DNA of 5,393 nt from positions 1-5,393 of the forward strand of contig CAMOZD010000102.1 of assembly GCA_946630645.1 (NCBI GenBank). The letters run 5' to 3'. Made by a program: the position numbers and the translations under genes. This document shows, piece by piece, positions 1 through 5,393 of this stretch; the stretch's first letter is position 1; every line of letters starts with the position of its first letter. Below the pieces are notes generated by a model that saw nothing but the letters and a program-made list of their open reading frames with translations, made no database searches and was not told where the DNA came from. The DNA is from an uncultured Lachnospiraceae bacterium. Its GTDB lineage: Bacteria; Bacillota; Clostridia; Lachnospirales; Lachnospiraceae.

Positions 1-1
1 T

Positions 2-2068
2 CCTGAAAGAGAAGACCTGACCCAGGCTGAGGCTCCTAAGGAGCTGACTTCAGGCACTGAGGTCAGACCCCGGCAGGATGAGGCAGACCAGGGTCTTAAA
101 GCGACTGAGATCCCTGTGGAGGCAGTGGCCCGGCCGGATGAGACTGGCCAGGGTCTTGAGTTAACCGGGGCAGTTATGGAGGCAGAAACTCAGCCAGATG
201 AGGTTGGCAGGAGCCCTAAACCGGCGGAGACCGACAGGGAAGAAGGACTTTTCCTGGCTAGGGAAAAGGCTGAGGAAAATAGTTTCAGCTTTATGGATGC
301 TGTTACAGAGGAGCCTGGTGCCCTGTCACCGGACCAGCTTTTACAGCAGGCAGGGGAAAGCGGCCAGGAGGGTAAGACCTTCGCTGCCAGCCAGACTTCT
401 GCTGCCCAGCCGGCCCCGGCCAAAACAGCCCCGGCCAAAACAGCCCCAGCCAAAACGGCTCCGGCCAAAACAGATCCGGCCAAAACAGTTCCGGCTAAAA
501 CAGCTTCGGCTCAGGCAGGACCTGAGGCTGACATCCGGATTAACCGGGCTGTAGAACCCAGGGCTCTTTCCGAGAAGAAGGGACCGGCCAGGGAGCAAAA
601 GAAAAAAGCTTATGTTTTTCCTCCGGTCAACCTGCTGGTAAGAGAAGAGCAGAGCTTTCCGGCCGACCATGACAGAATCCTCAAGGAGACTGCCATGAAG
701 CTGCAGGATACCCTTAAGAGTTTCGGTGTAAATGTTACGATTACGGATATCAGCTGTGGACCTACGGTCACAAGATATGAGATGTTCCCCGAGCAGGGAA
801 CCAAGGTGAGCAAGATCGTGTCCCTGACTGATGATATCAAACTGAATCTGGCAGCTGCCGATATCCGTATTGAAGCACCTATTCCCGGCAAGTCGGCCAT
901 CGGTATCGAAGTGCCCAACAAACACAACCAGATTGTGCATTTCCGCAATCTGATCGATAACAGGACCTTTAAAAAATTCAAATCCAGGCTGGCTTTTGCG
1001 GTGGGCAAGGATATCGGAGGCAAAATTGTAGTGACAGACCTGGCCAAGATGCCCCACCTGCTCATAGCAGGTGCCACCGGCTCTGGCAAGTCCGTCTGTA
1101 TCAACACCCTGATTATGAGTCTGATCTACAAGGCTTCCCCCGAGGAAGTCCGCATGATCATGGTAGACCCCAAGATGGTGGAACTGAGTGTCTATAATGG
1201 GATACCCCACCTGCTGATTCCTGTGGTAACAGACCCCAAAAAGGCAGCCGGCGCCCTCAACTGGGCTGTCACTGAGATGACCGAGAGGTACCGTAAGTTC
1301 TCCGAGACCGGCGTCCGTAATATCGAAGGTTATAATAAAAAGGTGACAGACCTGATCGCCAGCGGCAAAGCGGTGGAAGGGGACCTGAAAAAGATGCCCC
1401 AGATCGTCATCATCATTGATGAGCTGGCAGACCTGATGATGGTTTCACCCGGTGAGGTGGAGGATGCCATCGTCCGTCTGTCCCAGCTGGCCAGGGCCGC
1501 AGGTATCCATCTGGTTATCGCAACCCAGAGGCCTTCTGTCAATGTCATCACCGGCCTCATTAAGGCCAATGTGCCTTCCCGTATCGCCTTTGCCGTATCC
1601 TCCGGTGTTGACAGCCGGACTATTCTGGATATGAACGGGGCAGAAAAACTGCTGGGCAAGGGAGATATGCTATTCTATCCGGCCGGTCTCCAGAAGCCTG
1701 TCCGGGTCCAGGGAGCTTTTATCAGCGATGAGGAGATCAACAGTGTGGTTGATTTTATCAAGGATAAAGCCGGGGACACCGAATATGACAGCAGTGTTTC
1801 AGAAAAGATTGAAAAGAAGATCCAGTCCGGCAACGTTTCCCAGGACAGGGATGAATATTTTGAGGCGGCAGCCCGCTTTATCATGGAAAAGGATAAGGCG
1901 ACCATAGGTATGCTGCAGAGGATGTTTAAGATAGGCTTTAACCGGGCGGCAAGGATCATTGACCAGCTGGCTGAGGCAGGAATTATCGGTCCCGAAGAGG
2001 GGACCAAGCCCAGAAAAATCCTCATGTCTCCCGAACAGCTGGACCAGTATTTTGAAGAGTACCTGTAA
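2..2068 (+). CDS. ftsK: DNA translocase FtsK/SpoIIIE, C-terminal part (5' end outside window)
   Basis: Hexameric ATP-driven pump that moves double-stranded DNA through the division or sporulation septum. The frame is open from the left edge with no stop, so the GTG at 116 is not the real start; 688 codons are visible, numbered here from position 2. Residues 1-203 are a low-complexity linker with two tandem-repeat tracts. The motor follows: alpha domain from about residue 204 (YVFPPVNLL, then GPTVTRYE), and the RecA-like beta domain with Walker A GATGSGKS at 1070-1093 (Lys363) and Walker B IVIIIDE ending in Asp473-Glu474 (1418-1423). The family-typical [12 protein letters not shown] and NVPSRIAF stretches are intact. 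Residues 617-688 form the winged-helix gamma domain that in characterised homologues reads DNA polarity motifs. The N-terminal membrane segments expected of FtsK/SpoIIIE would lie upstream, so a soluble SftA-like form cannot be excluded. Family assignment is near certain; the choice between FtsK and SpoIIIE as a name is not. Confidence 0.96.
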   Translation, partial: PEREDLTQAEAPKELTSGTEVRPRQDEADQGLKATEIPVEAVARPDETGQGLELTGAVMEAETQPDEVGRSPKPAETDREEGLFLAREKAEENSFSFMDAVTEEPGALSPDQLLQQAGESGQEGKTFAASQTSAAQPAPAKTAPAKTAPAKTAPAKTDPAKTVPAKTASAQAGPEADIRINRAVEPRALSEKKGPAREQKKKAYVFPPVNLLVREEQSFPADHDRILKETAMKLQDTLKSFGVNVTITDISCGPTVTRYEMFPEQGTKVSKIVSLTDDIKLNLAAADIRIEAPIPGKSAIGIEVPNKHNQIVHFRNLIDNRTFKKFKSRLAFAVGKDIGGKIVVTDLAKMPHLLIAGATGSGKSVCINTLIMSLIYKASPEEVRMIMVDPKMVELSVYNGIPHLLIPVVTDPKKAAGALNWAVTEMTERYRKFSETGVRNIEGYNKKVTDLIASGKAVEGDLKKMPQIVIIIDELADLMMVSPGEVEDAIVRLSQLARAAGIHLVIATQRPSVNVITGLIKANVPSRIAFAVSSGVDSRTILDMNGAEKLLGKGDMLFYPAGLQKPVRVQGAFISDEEINSVVDFIKDKAGDTEYDSSVSEKIEKKIQSGNVSQDRDEYFEAAARFIMEKDKATIGMLQRMFKIGFNRAARIIDQLAEAGIIGPEEGTKPRKILMSPEQLDQYFEEYL
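59..238 (+). repeat. 60-bp tandem repeat (3 units) in the translocase linker
   Basis: Three in-frame 60-bp units start with GAG codons at 59, 119 and 179. They share a core of the type R/Q-P-D-E followed by QGL and Lys/Glu: CGGCAGGATGAG at 71, CGGCCGGATGAG at 131 and CAGCCAGATGAG at 191. The first two units also share CCAGGGTCTT. Each encodes 20 residues rich in Glu, Asp and Pro. Positions 2-58 resemble a more decayed fourth unit, so the array probably continues left of the window. The third unit has diverged most at its 3' end. Confidence 0.8.
413..517 (+). repeat. 15-bp tandem repeat encoding (A/D/V)PAKT, six units plus one degenerate
   Basis: The unit GCCCCGGCCAAAACA repeats at 413, 428, 443, 458, 473 and 488, with a degenerate seventh copy (ASAQA) at 503-517. 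The encoded peptide is Ala-Pro-Ala-Lys-Thr, with the first residue changed to Asp and Val in units five and six. Differences between units are mainly at third codon positions or in the first codon, so the peptide is better conserved than the DNA toward the 3' side. The period is a multiple of three, so gain or loss of a unit keeps the reading frame. The tract makes a flexible, positively charged linker just before the motor domain. Confidence 0.93.
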
Positions 2069-2088
2069 ATATTTCTCTGCTGGGATCA

Positions 2089-2127
2089 CCGGCCTGGTCT
2101 CTTTTCCCAGGCCGGAAGAAGTTTTTT
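2089..2127 (+). terminator. Terminator-like hairpin downstream of the translocase gene
   Basis: CCGGCCTGG at 2089-2097 pairs perfectly with CCAGGCCGG at 2107-2115, giving a 9-bp GC-rich stem with a 9-nt pyrimidine loop, 20 bases after the translocase stop. A run of six T follows at 2122-2127. Six bases separate the stem from the T run, whereas classic intrinsic terminators have them adjacent, so it may be a weak or partial terminator. Confidence 0.6.
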
Positions 2128-2207
2128 CCAGGACTGGAACCGGCGGAATCCGGCCGGAGTCCGGCCCGGACCTGCCTGGTCTTATCCATGGAAATGAGAG
2201 TGGTCTC

Positions 2208-2236
2208 TTTACGAATCCTGGAAACTGATGTATTAT
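2208..2236 (+). promoter_or_regulatory. Candidate sigma-A promoter for the folD operon
   Basis: TTTACG at 2208-2213 (4 of 6 matches to TTGACA) and TATTAT at 2231-2236 (5 of 6 matches to TATAAT) are separated by 17 bp, the optimal spacing. The -10 lies in the only clearly AT-rich patch of an otherwise GC-rich gap. Transcription would begin near 2243 and leave a leader of about 84 nt before folD. It follows a terminator-like hairpin, which fits an independent unit. Confidence 0.6.
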
Positions 2237-2257
2237 AGTTTAAAATATATCAGAAGT

Positions 2258-2288
2258 GGCAGTCCGGCTGCCGGCGCCGCCTTGGCAG
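2258..2288 (+). promoter_or_regulatory. Possible alternative hairpins in the folD leader
   Basis: GGCAG at 2258-2262 can pair with CTGCC at 2268-2272 across a 5-nt loop. The same CTGCC can instead pair with a second GGCAG at 2284-2288 across an 11-nt loop that contains the palindrome GGCGCC. The two structures exclude each other. The stems are only 5 bp, no known riboswitch core is recognised and no T run follows, so a regulatory role is only a possibility. Confidence 0.25.
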
Positions 2289-2326
2289 ACGTTCACAGCC
2301 AGAATTCATAGAAAAGAGAGTTTTAT

Positions 2327-3181
2327 ATGCCTTATATTATTGACGGTAAGAAGATTTCAGCAGAGATTAAAGATGAATTGAAGCAGGAAGTGGCCAGACT
2401 TAAGGAGCGTGGGATCACCCCCTGTCTGGCAGTCATCCAGGTGGGAGAGGACCCTGCCTCCACGGTCTATGTGAATAACAAGCAGAAGGCCTGCGCCTAT
2501 ATCGGTATGGAATCGAGGGCCTGCAGGCTGGCGGAGACTGTGACCGAGCAGGAACTTTTAGAGCTTATAGACAGCCTGAACAAGGATGACAGTGTCCATG
2601 GGATTCTTGTCCAGCTTCCTGTTCCCGGCCACATTGATGAGAAAAGGGTTATTGATGCCATTTCCCCCCAAAAGGATGTGGATGGCTTCCATCCCCAGAG
2701 TGTGGGTGCCCTCTCTATCGGGGAGCAGGGCTTTGTTTCCTGCACACCTGCCGGGATCATCCAGCTGCTAAAGCGGTCCCATATTGAGATTTCCGGCAAG
2801 GAATGTGTGGTTGTCGGCAGGAGTAATATTGTAGGTAAGCCTATGGCTATGCTGCTTCTCAGGGAGAATGGTACGGTGACAGTCTGTCATTCCCGCACCA
2901 GGAATCTGAAGGAAGTCTGCAGGAGAGCGGATATTCTGGTGGCTGCCATCGGTAAGCCCCGCTTCTTTGACGAATCCTATGTAAAGGAGGGTGCGGTGGT
3001 TATTGATGTGGGCATCCACCGGGATGAGCATAACAAGCTCTGCGGGGATGTGGACTTCGACCGGGTTGCCGGTCATGTATCCGCCATCACCCCGGTGCCT
3101 GGCGGTGTAGGTCCCATGACCATTGCCATGCTGATGAATAACTGTGTGGCAGCCGCAAAGGGTAAAGTAGTACATGAGTAA
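2327..3181 (+). CDS. folD: FolD: bifunctional methylenetetrahydrofolate dehydrogenase / methenyltetrahydrofolate cyclohydrolase
   Basis: Cytosolic enzyme that interconverts 5,10-methylene-THF, 5,10-methenyl-THF (with NADP) and 10-formyl-THF, supplying C1 units for purines, formyl-Met-tRNA and methionine. The 284 residues match the usual family length. The N-terminal catalytic domain carries YVNNKQKAC with Tyr48 and Lys52, equivalent to Tyr50 and the catalytic Lys54 of E. coli FolD. Gln96 in GILVQLP and Asp119 in DVDGFHP complete the active site. The Rossmann part has GRSNIVGKP at 164-172 and the C-terminal signature TPVPGGVGPMT at 255-265. The ATG at 2327 is chosen because the protein then begins directly with the family's (I)IDGK segment; a modest purine-rich site, AAAGAGAG, ends 6 bases before it. 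A candidate promoter lies about 90 bases upstream. The stop overlaps the rimO start by 8 bp. Nothing appears truncated or missing. Confidence 0.97.
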   Translation: MPYIIDGKKISAEIKDELKQEVARLKERGITPCLAVIQVGEDPASTVYVNNKQKACAYIGMESRACRLAETVTEQELLELIDSLNKDDSVHGILVQLPVPGHIDEKRVIDAISPQKDVDGFHPQSVGALSIGEQGFVSCTPAGIIQLLKRSHIEISGKECVVVGRSNIVGKPMAMLLLRENGTVTVCHSRTRNLKEVCRRADILVAAIGKPRFFDESYVKEGAVVIDVGIHRDEHNKLCGDVDFDRVAGHVSAITPVPGGVGPMTIAMLMNNCVAAAKGKVVHE

Positions 3182-4541
3182 TATTTTATTTATATCCCTT
3201 GGCTGTGATAAGAATCTGGTGGACAGTGAGAAGATGCTGGGGCTGCTGGGAGATTCGGGACATCAGATCGTCCAGGAGGAATCCCAGGCCGACGTGATTG
3301 TGGTTAATACCTGCTGTTTCATTCATGATGCCAAGGAGGAAAGTATAGAGACCATCATCGAGATGGGCCAGTGGAAGCAGGAGGGCAGGCTTAAGGGGCT
3401 TGTCGTGACGGGCTGCCTGGCCCAGAGATATGGAAAAGAGATTGAGGAAGCCCTCCCCGAGGTGGATGCCATTATCGGAACCAACGGCTACACAGATATT
3501 GTGGAGGTGATCGACCGGGTTCTGGACCAGGCCGGCAGAAAGGAAAAAGTCTTTTTATCCCGGGTGCCCTCTCTGGACCTGCTTCCCGCCTCCCTCAGTG
3601 ACAAGAGAGTTGTAACTACCGGTGGTTATACAGCCTATTTAAAGATAGCGGAGGGCTGCGACAAAAGATGCAGCTACTGTATTATCCCCTACATCAGGGG
3701 CCATTACCGCAGTTTTCCCATGGAGGACCTCCTGGAAGAGGCCGGGTCCCTGGCAGCAGGCGGGGTCCGGGAGCTGATTCTGGTGGCCCAGGAAACGACG
3801 GTTTATGGCCAGGACCGCTATGGCCGCAAGGCCCTGCCTGATCTTTTGAGAGGTCTTTGCGCCATCGATGGAATCGAGTGGATCCGTCTGCTCTACTGTT
3901 ATCCGGAAGAGATTACAGATGAGCTGATCGATGTTATGAAAGAAGAGAAGAAAATATGTCATTATCTGGATATTCCAATCCAGCATAGTGAGGACCGGAT
4001 TCTCAGACTTATGGGAAGAAGGACCAGCCGGGCAGAGCTTGAGGACCTGATCGGCAGGTTGCGCCGGGAGATTCCTGACATAGTTCTGAGGACGACCCTG
4101 ATCACTGGCTTTCCCGGGGAGACAGAGGAGGATTTCCAGCATTTGCTGGACTTTGTCGATGAGATGGAGTTCGACAGACTGGGTGTATTTCCTTACTCGG
4201 CAGAGGAGGGAACCCGGGCAGCTCTCATGAAGGACCAGGTGCCGGAGGAGACCCGGATTGCAAGACGTGATGAGATTATGGCTCTCCAGCAGGAGATATC
4301 TGCGGAGTTGTCCGCCGCAAGGATCGGACAGAAGATGCCAGTTCTTATAGAAGGTTACTTGTACGAAGAAGATGTTTATATTGGCCGTACCTACATGGAT
4401 GCGCCCAAGGTCGATGGTAATGTGTTTGTCAGTGCGCAGGAGGAGCTGATTTCGGGGGATTTCGTCCCTGTCCGGATTACCGGGGCCAATGAATATGATT
4501 TGATGGGAGATGTTTTATATGCCGATGAATTTACCAAATAA
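3174..4541 (+). CDS. rimO: RimO: ribosomal protein uS12 methylthiotransferase
   Basis: Radical-SAM enzyme that adds a methylthio group to a conserved aspartate of ribosomal protein uS12 (Asp89 in E. coli), using two iron-sulfur clusters and SAM. The N-terminal MTTase domain (about 1-120) has the cluster-binding Cys11 (SLGCDKN), Cys47 (NTC) and Cys81 (TGC). The radical-SAM domain carries CDKRCSYC with Cys162, Cys166 and Cys169. The C-terminal TRAM domain spans about residues 387-448. The start motif SLGCDKNLVDSE and the segments AQETTVYGQD and LLYCYPEE are RimO-like and differ from the MiaB type (FGCQMN, GQNVNSY), so a tRNA-modifying paralogue is unlikely. The 455-residue length is normal for the family. 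The start ATGAGTAA overlaps the folD stop, with AAAGGG about 11 bases upstream inside folD, which suggests translational coupling. All three domains are intact. Confidence 0.96.
   Translation: MSNILFISLGCDKNLVDSEKMLGLLGDSGHQIVQEESQADVIVVNTCCFIHDAKEESIETIIEMGQWKQEGRLKGLVVTGCLAQRYGKEIEEALPEVDAIIGTNGYTDIVEVIDRVLDQAGRKEKVFLSRVPSLDLLPASLSDKRVVTTGGYTAYLKIAEGCDKRCSYCIIPYIRGHYRSFPMEDLLEEAGSLAAGGVRELILVAQETTVYGQDRYGRKALPDLLRGLCAIDGIEWIRLLYCYPEEITDELIDVMKEEKKICHYLDIPIQHSEDRILRLMGRRTSRAELEDLIGRLRREIPDIVLRTTLITGFPGETEEDFQHLLDFVDEMEFDRLGVFPYSAEEGTRAALMKDQVPEETRIARRDEIMALQQEISAELSAARIGQKMPVLIEGYLYEEDVYIGRTYMDAPKVDGNVFVSAQEELISGDFVPVRITGANEYDLMGDVLYADEFTK
4505..4510 (+). promoter_or_regulatory. Ribosome binding site deciding the pgsA start
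   Basis: GGGAGA within the end of rimO lies 8 bases before the ATG at 4519 and 14 before the ATG at 4525. It directly abuts the ATG at 4510, which is therefore unlikely to be used. Spacing favours 4519. Confidence 0.55.
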
Positions 4542-5091
4542 GCTGACAATAACACGTGTTTTGCTTGTTCCCTTCTTTGTGTTTTTTATGCTCTACGAGG
4601 GGATTCCCCATGATATTTCAAAATGGATTGCCTTATTGATTTTCTGTGTTGCCAGCCTTACAGACTTATTTGACGGAAAGATAGCCAGAAAGCATAACCT
4701 GGTGACAAACTTTGGAAAGTTTATGGATCCTCTCGCTGATAAGATCCTTGTGTCGTCTGCTTTTATCTGCCTGGTTACGGTTAGCTGGAACAAGGTGCCG
4801 GCCTGGATCGTAATTATCATCATAGCCAGGGAGTTTGCCATCACCGGCTTCCGTACCCTGGCCAGCGATAACGGCGTAGTCATTGCCGCCAGCTACTGGG
4901 GTAAGTTTAAGACCAATTTCCAGATGTTCGCCATTATCATGTGTATAGCGGATCTTGGTAATGTATTCCCATATGCTCATCTTATAGAACTGATTCTGGT
5001 TTATATAGCACTGATTCTTACTATCATTTCCATGGTAGATTATTTTGCAAAGAACCTTGATGTATTAAAGGAAGGAGGCTCGGATAAATAA
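4519..5091 (+). CDS. pgsA: PgsA: CDP-diacylglycerol-glycerol-3-phosphate 3-phosphatidyltransferase
   Basis: Integral membrane enzyme that makes phosphatidylglycerol phosphate from CDP-diacylglycerol and glycerol-3-phosphate, the committed step to phosphatidylglycerol and cardiolipin. The full CDP-alcohol phosphotransferase signature is present: Asp49, Asp52-Gly53, Ala56-Arg57, Gly66, Asp70 and Asp74 (numbering from the ATG at 4519). Several hydrophobic segments are visible, including one at about 14-26, one at about 35-47, and two in the C-terminal half, consistent with a multi-pass protein. The 190 residues fit the family. Three in-frame ATGs occur at 4510, 4519 and 4525; 4519 has the best ribosome-binding spacing, while 4525 gives the common N-terminus MNLPNKLT. 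Either would remove only a few residues. The gene overlaps the 3' end of rimO by 23 bp from 4519. A related CDP-alcohol transferase such as PgsA2 is possible, but the LPNKLT start and rimO/cinA context favour PgsA. Confidence 0.94.
   Translation: MPMNLPNKLTITRVLLVPFFVFFMLYEGIPHDISKWIALLIFCVASLTDLFDGKIARKHNLVTNFGKFMDPLADKILVSSAFICLVTVSWNKVPAWIVIIIIAREFAITGFRTLASDNGVVIAASYWGKFKTNFQMFAIIMCIADLGNVFPYAHLIELILVYIALILTIISMVDYFAKNLDVLKEGGSDK
5072..5078 (+). promoter_or_regulatory. Strong Shine-Dalgarno site for the cinA-type gene
   Basis: AAGGAGG lies at the end of pgsA, 12 bases before the ATG at 5091. It is the closest match to the consensus in the window, although the spacing is slightly long. 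It supports the ATG that shares its A with the pgsA stop codon. Confidence 0.6.
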
Positions 5092-5393
5092 TGAGTTCAG
5101 GTCGGAGAATTGAGGAAGAACCTATCGAGAGGAAGATCGCCCGGATATTAAAGTATAAACAACTTAATGTAACAGTTGCTGAATCGTGTACAGGCGGCCT
5201 TGTCGCAGGTACTCTTGTCAATGCCGACGGGATATCCGAAGTCTTTAAAGAAGGTTATGTGACCTATTCCAACGAGGCAAAGATCAGGCTGCTGGGAGTT
5301 TCAGAGGACACTTTGAAAGAAAAAGGGGCCGTATCCAGGCAGACAGCAAAGGAGATGGCTGAGGGGGCTGCAAGAAAGGCCGGAACCCAGGCG
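5091..5393 (+). CDS. CinA C-terminal domain / PncC-type nicotinamide-nucleotide amidohydrolase (3' end outside window)
   Basis: The frame stays open for 101 codons to the right edge. The protein reads MSSGRRIEEEP, then a helix, then VTVAESCTGGLVAGTL (about residues 27-42), EGYVTYSNEAKIRLLGV (53-69), and GAVSRQTAKEMAEGAARKAG (79-98), all signatures of the CinA C-terminal (PncC) family. Characterised members deamidate nicotinamide mononucleotide to nicotinic acid mononucleotide in NAD salvage; the Ser-Cys-Thr-Gly-Gly segment contains the serine proposed to act in catalysis. Only about 25 residues precede the domain core, and pgsA ends at the start codon, so the N-terminal MoaB/MogA-like domain of full-length CinA is absent. 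It is therefore a stand-alone PncC-type protein, expected to end about 60 residues beyond the window. Its ATG overlaps the pgsA TAA by one base. The symbol is left open because both cinA and pncC are used for such short forms. Confidence 0.9.
   Translation, partial: MSSGRRIEEEPIERKIARILKYKQLNVTVAESCTGGLVAGTLVNADGISEVFKEGYVTYSNEAKIRLLGVSEDTLKEKGAVSRQTAKEMAEGAARKAGTQA

Larger units (their letters stand above)
2069..2326. other. Intergenic region between the translocase gene and folD
   Basis: This 258-bp gap contains a terminator-like hairpin (2089-2127), a CCGG-rich stretch (about 2139-2170) that includes the 10-bp palindrome TCCGGCCGGA at 2149-2158, a promoter candidate (2208-2236) and a GC-rich leader with possible hairpins. 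I see no convincing gene here: the reading frames that stay open lack a plausible ribosome binding site and recognisable protein content. Confidence 0.7.

Noticed and set aside
198..554. Plus-strand open frame with an RPKQ repeat, overlapping the linker
   Set aside because: It is the other-frame reading of the same 15-bp repeats. The period is a multiple of three, so any frame free of stops in one unit stays open throughout.
341..1210. Long open frame (289 codons) on the minus strand across the translocase gene
   Set aside because: It lies wholly antisense to a well-supported translocase gene including its Walker A region, has no recognisable domain, and its Cys/Gly/Arg/Phe-rich end is just the antisense reading of the 15-bp repeats.
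2131..2170. CCGG-rich inverted repeats in the intergenic region as a second terminator or protein-binding site
   Set aside because: The palindromes are short, overlap each other, have 0-1 nt loops in the best pairings and lack a following T run, as expected by chance in GC-rich DNA.
1959..2228. Plus-strand open frame across the translocase end and the intergenic gap
   Set aside because: More than 100 bp overlaps the conserved gamma domain in another frame. The remainder crosses a terminator-like hairpin, shows no protein signature and has no good ribosome binding site.
2069..2238. In-frame open extension of about 56 codons after the translocase TAA, suggesting readthrough or a broken C-terminus
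   Set aside because: The gamma domain is complete at the TAA with the normal FEEYL-like ending. The extension is GC-rich low-information sequence that includes the hairpin and runs into the promoter.
2188..2238. Sixteen-codon ATG frame that could be a leader peptide
   Set aside because: It ends inside the predicted -10 box, so it would lie upstream of the transcript start, and it has no runs of one regulatory amino acid.
3639..4142. Minus-strand open frame of 167 codons inside rimO
   Set aside because: It is antisense to the conserved radical-SAM domain and has no recognisable motif or start context.
1..5393. Search for a mobile element, CRISPR array, tRNA/rRNA or defence gene cassette
   Set aside because: All but about 260 bp is taken by conserved housekeeping genes on one strand. 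No transposase, spaced repeats, terminal inverted repeats or tRNA-like cloverleaf was seen.

Overview
The window reads as a housekeeping stretch from a low-to-mid-GC Gram-positive bacterium, most likely a clostridial Firmicute of the Lachnospiraceae type. This rests on the protein sequences (an FtsK/SpoIIIE translocase with a clostridial-type core, a PgsA beginning MNLPNKLT, a RimO beginning with SLGCDKNLVDSE), on purine-rich Shine-Dalgarno sites and on the tight rimO-pgsA-cinA order common in that group. Base composition looks roughly balanced, which fits the higher-GC Lachnospiraceae. The assignment is an inference and cannot be taken to genus. All genes are on the + strand.

Layout. Positions 2-2068 hold the C-terminal 688 codons of a DNA translocase (ftsK/spoIIIE) whose start lies to the left of the window. 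Its linker contains two tandem-repeat tracts: an acidic 20-residue (60-bp) repeat and then a basic Pro-Ala-Lys-Thr 5-residue (15-bp) repeat. Positions 2069-2326 are a 258-bp intergenic region with a terminator-like hairpin, a good sigma-A-type promoter candidate and a leader that could form two mutually exclusive hairpins. Positions 2327 to the end hold four genes packed as one apparent transcription unit: folD (one-carbon folate metabolism), rimO (ribosomal protein uS12 methylthiolation), pgsA (phosphatidylglycerol-phosphate synthesis) and a short CinA C-terminal-domain (PncC-type) gene cut by the right edge. Each start overlaps the preceding stop (8 bp, 23 bp, 1 bp), so translational coupling is likely.

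How the genes work together. The translocase moves chromosomal DNA at division or sporulation and seems transcriptionally separate from the downstream unit. The folD-rimO-pgsA-cinA genes serve different core processes (folate C1 units, ribosome modification, membrane lipid, NAD salvage/repair), and their grouping is probably growth-linked co-expression rather than one pathway. One metabolic link is possible: FolD feeds the C1 pool used to regenerate methionine/SAM, and RimO consumes SAM.

I found no mobile element, CRISPR array, RNA gene or defence system, and no convincing undescribed system. The most distinctive features are the two frame-preserving repeat tracts in the translocase linker and the possible switching leader upstream of folD.
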